Assembly: GCF_014852585.1 (NCBI RefSeq)
Contig: NZ_JACVBX010000003.1
Coordinates: 310,001 to 374,000 of the forward strand
Length of the DNA stretch: 64,000 bases
Reading direction: 5' to 3'
Origin: Pseudomonas sp. PDM18
Lineage (GTDB): Bacteria; Pseudomonadota; Gammaproteobacteria; Pseudomonadales; Pseudomonadaceae
Within the stretch, counting starts at the first letter, position 1, and the number at the start of each line of letters is the position of its first letter. The notes beneath the pieces were generated by a model that worked only from the letters and a program-made list of their open reading frames with translations, was not told the origin of the DNA and searched no databases. The position numbers were made by a program, and so were the translations under genes. Shown here piece by piece: positions 58,227-64,000 of this stretch.

Positions 58227-58841
58227 ATGAATCTCTGGCCCCTGATCACCCGCCTCGGCGACAGCTCCCTGCTGGCACCAACCGCCGTGTTCGTGTTCTG
58301 CTGGCTGCTGTACCGCCGCGAGACCGCCAAGGCCGGGCTATGGGCGATGCTGTTCGGATTCTCGACCGCGGTGGTGGTGGCTTCGAAGCTGGCCTTCATG
58401 GGCTGGGGAATCGGGATTCCGAACCTGAACTTCACCGGCATCTCCGGCCACAGCATGATGTCCGGCGCCGTGCTGCCGACCCTGGCCGCGCAACTGTTCA
58501 GCTCGCGCCGCGCCGGTCTTGTCGCCGCTGGGCTGGCGGCAGTCATCGCGGTGCTGGTGGGCCTCTCGCGGCTGGCGCTCAACGTGCACTCGCCGGCCGA
58601 GGTCTGTGCCGGCCTCGCGCTGGGCCTGGGCACCAGCGCGGCCTTCCTCGGCGCCACGCGTATCCACCTGCCGGCCTTTCGCCCGGCGCTGCTCGCGCTG
58701 GTGCTGGCCGTAAGCATGGCGCAGACGGTCACCGGCGTGCGCGCCCCGACGCATCAGTTGCTGGAGCGCATCGCTGCGCACCTGGCCGATCGCGACCAGC
58801 CGTATCAGCGCGGCCAGTGGGCCGGCCATCCGGACGTCTGA
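58227..58841 (+). CDS. PAP2-family membrane phosphatase
   Basis: A 204-residue integral membrane phosphatase starting MNLWPLITRLGDSSLLAPTA. The acid-phosphatase motifs are recognisable in reduced form: GISGHSMMSGAVLPTL (SGH) and SRLALNVHSPAEV (SRxxxxxHxxxD with E for D). The first motif (KxxxxxxRP) is not clear, which is a weakness. Substrates could be phosphatidate or undecaprenyl pyrophosphate; undetermined. Confidence 0.83.
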   Translation: MNLWPLITRLGDSSLLAPTAVFVFCWLLYRRETAKAGLWAMLFGFSTAVVVASKLAFMGWGIGIPNLNFTGISGHSMMSGAVLPTLAAQLFSSRRAGLVAAGLAAVIAVLVGLSRLALNVHSPAEVCAGLALGLGTSAAFLGATRIHLPAFRPALLALVLAVSMAQTVTGVRAPTHQLLERIAAHLADRDQPYQRGQWAGHPDV

Positions 58842-58851
58842 GCGGGCGATT

Positions 58852-58869
58852 CGTTCGGATTTCCGAACG
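58852..58869 (+). promoter_or_regulatory. AauR-type operator, site 1
   Basis: CGTTCGGATTTCCGAACG is a perfect 7-bp inverted repeat. Its core (58854-58867) fits TTCGGNNNNCCGAA exactly, which I recall as the binding motif of AauR, the two-component regulator of acidic amino acid uptake. It lies about 120 bp upstream of the sigma54 promoter of aatJ. Confidence 0.8.
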
Positions 58870-58884
58870 ATAATTCGACGAATA

Positions 58885-58898
58885 TCCGGATGACCGAA
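58885..58898 (+). promoter_or_regulatory. AauR-type operator, site 2
   Basis: TCCGGATGACCGAA has one mismatch to TTCGGNNNNCCGAA. The distance between the centres of sites 1 and 2 is 31 bp, three helical turns, so both would face the same side of the DNA. Confidence 0.65.
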
Positions 58899-58975
58899 CG
58901 AGGCGTCGTTTTTTCACGCCCACAGGAAACCAATTAATCCTTACAATTCAATAATTTACCCAAACAAGAGAAGCT

Positions 58976-58991
58976 TGGCACGGAGCCTGCT
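58976..58991 (+). promoter_or_regulatory. Sigma54 promoter of the aat operon
   Basis: TGGCACG-GAGC-CTGCT matches the RpoN consensus with one mismatch. GG at 58977-58978 and GC at 58989-58990 are 12 apart. It lies 90 bp before the aatJ start codon and downstream of the AauR-type sites, as required for an NtrC-type activator. Confidence 0.85.
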
Positions 58992-59079
58992 CTGCTCCAC
59001 CTCGAACATGCGACCGGCCTGGAGTGAGCCTCGCCGGCGCAGGACTGAATAACAAACACAACCAGTCGAGGTAGTCTCC

Positions 59080-59988
59080 ATGCGTTTCGCACCCCGTGCG
59101 TTGGGCGTCGCCATTGTCGCAGCCCTGCTCGCCACTCCCGTCGTCGCCGAAGAACTCACCGGTACCCTGAAGAAGATCAAGGACTCCGGCACCATCGTCC
59201 TCGGCCACCGTGACGCCTCCATCCCCTTCTCCTACCTCGGCAGCGATCCGCGTCAGCCGGAGGGTTATTCCCACGACCTGCAGATCAAGGTCGTCGAAGC
59301 CCTGAAGAAAGAGCTGAACGTTCCCGACCTGAAAGTGCGCTACAACCTGGTGACCTCCCAGACCCGTATCCCTCTGGTGCAGAACGGCACCGTGGACATC
59401 GAGTGCGGTTCCACCACCAACAACCTTGAGCGCCAGAAGCAGGTCGACTTCTCCGTCGGCATCTTCGAGGTCGGCACCCGCCTGCTGACCAAGACCAGCT
59501 CGGGCATCAACGACTTCCCGGACCTCAAGGGCAAGAACGTGGTGACCACCGCCGGCACCACCTCCGAGCGCCTGCTCAAGCAGATGAACGCCGACCAGAA
59601 GATGGGCATGAACATCATCTCGGCCAAGGACCATGGCGAGTCCTTCCTGATGCTCGAATCCGGCCGCGCCGTGGCCTTCATGATGGACGACGCGCTGCTC
59701 TACGGCGAAATGGCCAAGGCCAAGAAGCCCGACGACTGGCACGTGGTCGGCAAGCCGCAGTCCTACGAGATCTACGCGTGCATGGTTCGCAAGGGCGACG
59801 CACCGTTCAAGAAGGTGGTCGACAAGGCCATCTCCGACACCTTCGCCTCGGGTGAAGTGAACAAGATCTACGACAAGTGGTTCATGCAGCCCATCCCGCC
59901 GAAGAACCTGAACCTCAACTTCCCGATGAGTGATGAGCTCAAGAAGCTGATCGCCAATCCGACCGACAAGTCTGCCGAGCAGATGTAA
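59080..59988 (+). CDS. aatJ: Glutamate/aspartate ABC transporter, periplasmic binding protein
   Basis: A 302-residue solute-binding protein for acidic amino acids. The signal peptide MRFAPRALGVAIVAALLATPVVAEE is cut near residue 23. It is a family 3 binding protein: GTIVLGHRDASIPFSYLG, GYSHDLQIKVVEALKK, LVTSQTRIPLVQNGTVDIECGSTTNNLERQKQVDFS. The ECGSTTNN.ER motif is typical of the Glu/Asp (GltI/AatJ) subgroup. It is the first gene of an operon with permeases, ATPase and ggt, and is followed by a strong hairpin. Confidence 0.93.
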   Translation: MRFAPRALGVAIVAALLATPVVAEELTGTLKKIKDSGTIVLGHRDASIPFSYLGSDPRQPEGYSHDLQIKVVEALKKELNVPDLKVRYNLVTSQTRIPLVQNGTVDIECGSTTNNLERQKQVDFSVGIFEVGTRLLTKTSSGINDFPDLKGKNVVTTAGTTSERLLKQMNADQKMGMNIISAKDHGESFLMLESGRAVAFMMDDALLYGEMAKAKKPDDWHVVGKPQSYEIYACMVRKGDAPFKKVVDKAISDTFASGEVNKIYDKWFMQPIPPKNLNLNFPMSDELKKLIANPTDKSAEQM

Positions 59989-60033
59989 CGGTCGCGCGCG
60001 GCTGCGCCCACAAGGCGTAGCTGCGCGGGGGAT

Positions 60034-60058
60034 CGGAAGCGCACGCCATGCGCTTCCG
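60034..60058 (+). terminator. Intercistronic hairpin aatJ/aatQ
   Basis: A perfect 10-bp stem CGGAAGCGCA / TGCGCTTCCG (60034-60043 with 60049-60058), loop CGCCA, without a T-run. Such hairpins after binding-protein genes stabilise the upstream mRNA and reduce read-through, giving excess binding protein over permease. Confidence 0.75.
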
Positions 60059-60170
60059 GCCCACTTCTTCCTGATGACGATGCCGGAACACCCGCTACCC
60101 GCGGGTGGCGGGCGGCCTTGTGCCCGCATCCGGCCCCGTACCGAACAAAGCAATCGAGGGGAAACCCGTC

Positions 60171-60917
60171 ATGGATTACAACTGGGACTGGGGCGTGTTC
60201 TTCAAGTCCACCGGGATCGGCGACGAACGCTACCTGGACTGGTACATCACCGGCCTTGGCTGGACCATCGCCGTCTCGCTCGCGGCCTGGGTCATTGCCC
60301 TGGCGCTCGGCTCACTGCTGGGCGTGATGCGCACCCTGCCCAACCGCTGGTTGTCGGGCATCGCCACGGCCTACGTGGAGCTGTTCCGCAACGTGCCGCT
60401 GCTGGTGCAGCTGTTCCTCTGGTACTTCTTCGTACCCGACTACCTGCCGCAGCCGATCCAGGACTGGTTCAAGCTGGGCATCGCCCCGGAAACCTCGGCC
60501 TTCATCAGCGTCGTCGTGTGCCTGGGCCTGTTCACCGCAGCGCGGGTCTGCGAACAGGTGCGCACCGGCATCCAGGCGCTGCCCAAGGGCCAGCTCGCCG
60601 CCGCCAGCGCCGTGGGCTTCCGCCTGCCGTCGATCTACCGCCACGTGCTGTTGCCGCAGGCCTTCCGGATCATCATCCCGCCGCTGACCTCGGAATTCCT
60701 CAACGTCTTCAAGAACTCCTCGGTGGCCTCGCTGATCGGCCTGATGGAGCTGCTGGCGCAGACCAAGCAGACCGCCGAATTCAGCGCCAACCTGTTCGAG
60801 GCCTTCACCCTCGCCACCGCGATCTACTTCACCCTGAACATGAGCCTGATGCTGATCATGCGCATGGTCGAGAAGAAAGTCGCCGTGCCGGGCCTGATCT
60901 CCGTGGGAGGTAAATGA
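60171..60917 (+). CDS. aatQ: Glutamate/aspartate ABC transporter permease AatQ
   Basis: A 248-residue inner-membrane permease of the His/Glu/Gln/Arg family. It starts MDYNWDWGVFFKSTGIGDERYLDWYITG, with GAGGGGA upstream. About five transmembrane segments; the ATPase-contacting EAA loop is EQVRTGIQALPKGQLAAASAVGF...YRHVLLPQAFRIIIPPL. Its end overlaps aatM by 4 bases (ATGA). Confidence 0.92.
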   Translation: MDYNWDWGVFFKSTGIGDERYLDWYITGLGWTIAVSLAAWVIALALGSLLGVMRTLPNRWLSGIATAYVELFRNVPLLVQLFLWYFFVPDYLPQPIQDWFKLGIAPETSAFISVVVCLGLFTAARVCEQVRTGIQALPKGQLAAASAVGFRLPSIYRHVLLPQAFRIIIPPLTSEFLNVFKNSSVASLIGLMELLAQTKQTAEFSANLFEAFTLATAIYFTLNMSLMLIMRMVEKKVAVPGLISVGGK

Positions 60918-61582
60918 TGGACTTCAGCCAGATCGTCCCCGCCCTCCCCGGCCTCTGGGAAGGCATGCTCACCACCCTGCAACTGATGGCGCTCGGTGTA
61001 CTGGGCGGCGTGGTGCTGGGCACCATCCTCGCGCTGATGCGGCTGTCGAGCAGCAAGCTGCTGTCGAACATCGCCGGCTTCTACGTGAACTACTTCCGCT
61101 CGATCCCGCTGCTGCTGGTGATCACCTGGTTCTATTTCGCGGTGCCGTTCATCCTGCGCTGGATCACCGGCCAGGACACCCCCGTGGGCGCGTTCACCTC
61201 GTGCCTGGTGGCCTTCATGATGTTCGAGGCGGCGTACTACTGCGAGATCGTCCGCGCCGGCATCCAGGCCATCCCGAAAGGGCAGATCGGCGCCTCCTAC
61301 GCACTGGGCATGACCTACGGCCAGTCCATGCGCCTGATCATCCTGCCCCAGGCGTTCCGCAAGATGACCCCGCTGCTGCTGCAGCAGAGCATCATCCTGT
61401 TCCAGGACACCTCGCTGGTCTACTCGGTGGGCCTGATGGACTTCCTCAACGCCGCCCGCTCGCGGGGCGACATCATCGGCCAGCCCCATGAATTCCTGAT
61501 CTTCGCCGGTCTCGTCTACTTCGTCATCAGCTTCGCCGCGTCCTTCGGCGTGAAGCGCCTGCAGAAAAGGTTAACCGTATGA
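60914..61582 (+). CDS. aatM: Glutamate/aspartate ABC transporter permease AatM
   Basis: A 222-residue second permease ([24 protein letters not shown]). The ATG at 60914 overlaps the aatQ stop; a second ATG one codon later is possible. The EAA loop is [24 protein letters not shown]...[18 protein letters not shown]. Forms the membrane pore together with AatQ. Overlaps aatP by 4 bases. Confidence 0.92.
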   Translation: MMDFSQIVPALPGLWEGMLTTLQLMALGVLGGVVLGTILALMRLSSSKLLSNIAGFYVNYFRSIPLLLVITWFYFAVPFILRWITGQDTPVGAFTSCLVAFMMFEAAYYCEIVRAGIQAIPKGQIGASYALGMTYGQSMRLIILPQAFRKMTPLLLQQSIILFQDTSLVYSVGLMDFLNAARSRGDIIGQPHEFLIFAGLVYFVISFAASFGVKRLQKRLTV

Positions 61583-62313
61583 TCTCCATCGATAACGTCA
61601 GCAAGTGGTACGGCGACTTCCAGGTTCTCACCGACTGCAACACCAAGGTCGCCAAGGGTGAAGTGGTGGTGGTCTGCGGGCCGTCCGGTTCGGGCAAGTC
61701 GACCCTGATCAAGTGTGTCAACGCGCTGGAGCCCTTCCAGAAGGGCGATATCACCGTCGACGGCACCTCCATCGCCAGCCCGAAGACCGACCTGCCGAAA
61801 CTGCGCTCGCGCGTTGGCATGGTGTTCCAGCACTTCGAGCTGTTCCCGCACCTGACCATCACCGAGAACCTCACCATCGCCCAGCGCAAGGTGCTGGGGC
61901 GCAGCAAGGAAGAGGCGATGGACAAGGGCATGAAGCTGCTCGACCGCGTCGGCCTCAAGGCTCACGCGCACAAGCACCCCGGCCAGCTTTCCGGCGGCCA
62001 ACAGCAGCGCGTGGCGATCGCCCGCGCGCTGGCCATGGACCCGATCGTCATGCTGTTCGACGAACCGACCTCGGCGCTCGACCCGGAGATGGTCAACGAG
62101 GTGCTCGACGTGATGGTCCAGCTCGCCCACGAAGGCATGACCATGATGTGCGTGACCCACGAGATGGGCTTCGCGCGCAAGGTCGCCGACCGGGTGATCT
62201 TCATGGACCGCGGGCAGATCGTCGAGGACTGCCCGAAGGAAGAATTCTTCGGCGACCTGCAGAACCGTGCGGAGCGCACCCAGCAGTTCCTCGCCAAGAT
62301 CCTGCCGCACTGA
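61579..62313 (+). CDS. aatP: Glutamate/aspartate ABC transporter ATPase AatP
   Basis: A 244-residue cytoplasmic ATPase subunit. Motifs: Walker [11 protein letters not shown]-loop [12 protein letters not shown], signature [15 protein letters not shown], Walker [14 protein letters not shown], switch His in [16 protein letters not shown]. The length and sequence are those of GltL/AatP-type ATPases that energise acidic amino acid import. Translationally coupled to aatM. Confidence 0.95.
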   Translation: MISIDNVSKWYGDFQVLTDCNTKVAKGEVVVVCGPSGSGKSTLIKCVNALEPFQKGDITVDGTSIASPKTDLPKLRSRVGMVFQHFELFPHLTITENLTIAQRKVLGRSKEEAMDKGMKLLDRVGLKAHAHKHPGQLSGGQQQRVAIARALAMDPIVMLFDEPTSALDPEMVNEVLDVMVQLAHEGMTMMCVTHEMGFARKVADRVIFMDRGQIVEDCPKEEFFGDLQNRAERTQQFLAKILPH

Positions 62314-62332
62314 TCCCGCTGTTGTTTTACCC

Positions 62333-62358
62333 GAAGGCCCCGGTTCGCCGGGGCCTTC
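62333..62358 (+). terminator. Hairpin between aatP and ggt
   Basis: A perfect 11-bp stem GAAGGCCCCGG / CCGGGGCCTTC (62333-62343 with 62348-62358) with loop TTCG. There is no T-run after it, so partial read-through into ggt, or only mRNA stabilisation, is likely. Confidence 0.7.
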
Positions 62359-62396
62359 AACCTCACCGCAAGTACAAGAATAAATAAGGAAGTCCC

Positions 62397-64000
62397 ATGC
62401 GCGTGTTCCACTTCAGCAAGCTGCCCCTGGGCGTCGCGATCCTCGCGGCGAGTTCTTCGGTGTTCGCCGTCACCCTCGACGGCGGCGCGGTCGCCTCCCC
62501 CGACCAGTACGGCGCGAAAGTCGCCGCCGAGATCCTCAAGAAAGGCGGCAACGCCGTCGACGCCGCGGTCGCCACCGCCTTCACCCTCGCGGTCACCTAC
62601 CCCGAAGCCGGCAACATCGGCGGCGGCGGTTTCATGACCCTGTACGTCGACGGCAAACCCTATTTCCTCGACTACCGCGAGATCGCCCCCAGAGCCGCGA
62701 CCAAGAGAATGTACCTGAACGACAAGGGCGAGGTGATCGAGAACCTCAGCCTGGTCGGCGCCAAGGCCGCCGGCGTACCGGGTACCGTGATGGGCCTGTG
62801 GGAAGCTCACAAGCGTTTCGGCAAACTGAAGTGGAGCGAACTGCTGACCCCGGCCATAGGCTACGCGCAGAGCGGCTTCCGGGTCGCCGACCAGCAGTAC
62901 CAGTACCGTCAGGATGCCATCGCGCTGTTCAACGGCAAGACCAACTTCGGCGACTATTTCGGCACCATGAAACCGGGCGAGACCTTCAAGCAGCCCGAAC
63001 TGGCCAAGACCCTTGAGCGCATTGCCGACAAGGGCCCGAACGACTTCTACAAGGGCGAGACCGCCAAGCTGCTGATCGCGCAGATGAAGCAGGACGGCGG
63101 CCTGATCAGCGCCGACGACCTCTCCAGCTACGAAGCCAAGTGGCGCGAGCCGATGCGCATCGACTGGCAGGGCAACACCCTCTACACCGCGCCGCTGCCC
63201 AGCTCCGGCGGTATCGCCCTGGCCCAGCTGATCGGCATCAAGGAACAGCGCGCCGCCGACTTCAAGGGCGTGGAACTGAACTCCGCCAAGTACATCCACC
63301 TGCTCGCGGAAATCGAGAAGCGCGTGTTCGCCGACCGCGCTGACTACCTGGGCGACCCGCAGTTCTCCAAGGTGCCGGTGGCCCAGCTGACCGACCCGAA
63401 GTACATCGCCAAGCGCGCGAAGGAAGTGAACCCGGACGCCATCTCGGCCACCGAGAAAGTCCGCCCTGGTCTCGAACCGCACCAGACCACGCACTTCTCC
63501 ATCGTCGACAAGGACGGCAACGCCGTCAGCAACACCTACACCCTCAACTGGGACTTCGGCAGCGGCGTGGTGGTCAAGGGCGCCGGCTTCCTGCTCAACG
63601 ACGAGATGGATGACTTCAGCTCCAAGCCGGGCGTGGCCAACGCCTTCGGCGTAGTCGGCAGCGACGCCAACGCCATCGAGCCGGGCAAGCGCATGCTCTC
63701 CTCCATGAGCCCGAGCATCGTCACCCGCGACGGCCACGTCAGCCTGGTGCTGGGCACCCCCGGCGGCTCGCGGATCTTCACCTCGATCTTCCAGGTGCTG
63801 AACAACGTCTACGACTACAAGCTGCCCCTGGAGAAGGCCGTCGCCGCACAGCGTGTGCACCACCAGCTGCTGCCCAAGGACACCATCTACTACGACGCTT
63901 ACGCGCCGCTCAACGGCAAGGTTGCCGACGAGCTCAAAGCCATGGGCTACACCCTGGAAGACCAGGGTTGGAACATGGGTGACATCCAGGCCATCCGTGT
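62397..64000 (+). CDS. ggt: Gamma-glutamyltransferase, 3' end missing
   Basis: An N-terminal-nucleophile enzyme that cleaves glutathione and other gamma-glutamyl compounds in the periplasm. 534 codons are visible and the frame is open at the right edge; the full protein is usually about 575. Signal peptide: MRVFHFSKLPLGVAILAASSSVFA. The large-subunit start has GGNAVDAAVATAFTLAVTYPEAGNIGGGGFM. Auto-cleavage before Thr364 (QTTHFSIVDKDGNAVS) would release the small subunit; LNDEMDDFSSKPG and GKRMLSSMSPSIV follow, and GTPGGSRIF forms the oxyanion region. Located after aatJQMP, it supplies glutamate for the transporter. AAGGAAG precedes the ATG. Confidence 0.95.
   Translation, partial: MRVFHFSKLPLGVAILAASSSVFAVTLDGGAVASPDQYGAKVAAEILKKGGNAVDAAVATAFTLAVTYPEAGNIGGGGFMTLYVDGKPYFLDYREIAPRAATKRMYLNDKGEVIENLSLVGAKAAGVPGTVMGLWEAHKRFGKLKWSELLTPAIGYAQSGFRVADQQYQYRQDAIALFNGKTNFGDYFGTMKPGETFKQPELAKTLERIADKGPNDFYKGETAKLLIAQMKQDGGLISADDLSSYEAKWREPMRIDWQGNTLYTAPLPSSGGIALAQLIGIKEQRAADFKGVELNSAKYIHLLAEIEKRVFADRADYLGDPQFSKVPVAQLTDPKYIAKRAKEVNPDAISATEKVRPGLEPHQTTHFSIVDKDGNAVSNTYTLNWDFGSGVVVKGAGFLLNDEMDDFSSKPGVANAFGVVGSDANAIEPGKRMLSSMSPSIVTRDGHVSLVLGTPGGSRIFTSIFQVLNNVYDYKLPLEKAVAAQRVHHQLLPKDTIYYDAYAPLNGKVADELKAMGYTLEDQGWNMGDIQAIR

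Overview
The window is high-GC chromosomal DNA from a gammaproteobacterium, almost certainly a Pseudomonas. The evidence is MorA, CcpR, a CueR/CopA/CopZ set, an AatJQMP-Ggt set, Pseudomonas-type REP palindromes, and (from memory) a gene order from ispB to glyA that follows the P. aeruginosa PA4569-PA4602 block. The right-hand part resembles other P. aeruginosa neighbourhoods (trmA; cueR / RIO kinase / HD-GYP regulator; aat-ggt) joined in a different order, which suggests a relative such as the P. nitroreducens/citronellolis/knackmussii group. I saw no insertion sequence, prophage, integron or CRISPR array.

Region 1 (1-9240): the 3' part of ispB, a Fur-box-controlled 74-residue protein, FKBP isomerase, small conserved proteins, a LonB-like protease, a TraR/DksA zinc finger, and two envelope proteins (DUF3015, DUF4105). 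Region 2 (9243-16843) is the most interesting: an RNA-repair locus. RtcR, a CARF-AAA+ sigma54 activator, is divergent from a sigma54-promoted operon. The operon's leader carries two back-to-back tRNA-like RNAs and a free-standing anticodon-arm-like hairpin. They are followed by a slipin, a zinc-ribbon protein, RtcB ligase, an uncharacterised protein, an RlaP nucleotidyltransferase and RtcA cyclase. The tRNA-like RNAs have defects that should prevent decoding (6-nt anticodon loop; C33 and a 6-bp acceptor stem; no encoded CCA), so bait, sensor or substrate roles are plausible.

Region 3 (16850-32250): a small lipoprotein, Anr-type controlled cytochrome c peroxidase, glutamate dehydrogenase, EttA, the membrane GGDEF-EAL protein MorA, GlyA, a lipoprotein with a SecD P1-head-like domain, a purine permease, TrmA and a DUF4136 lipoprotein. 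Region 4 (32247-46740): small conserved proteins, AlaC, PhzF-like isomerase, YpfJ-like metalloprotease, a single-domain response regulator, PrpE-like CoA ligase, an MFS exporter, and a two-gene RND pump with a divergent TetR regulator.

Region 5 (46778-50572) is a copper module: CopZ, a periplasmic protein of unknown role, CopA and CueR, with near-identical CueR operators in front of copZ and copA. Region 6 (50662-58841): an EamA transporter, a nucleotidyltransferase overlapping a RIO kinase, an HD-GYP response regulator next to a BvgS-like sensor kinase, Ada, and a PAP2 phosphatase. Region 7 (58842-64000): two AauR-type operators and a sigma54 promoter precede the acidic amino acid ABC transporter aatJQMP and ggt, which runs off the end.

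REP/REPIN palindromes of at least two sequence families lie between genes. Most transcription units end in strong, often bidirectional, GC hairpins.
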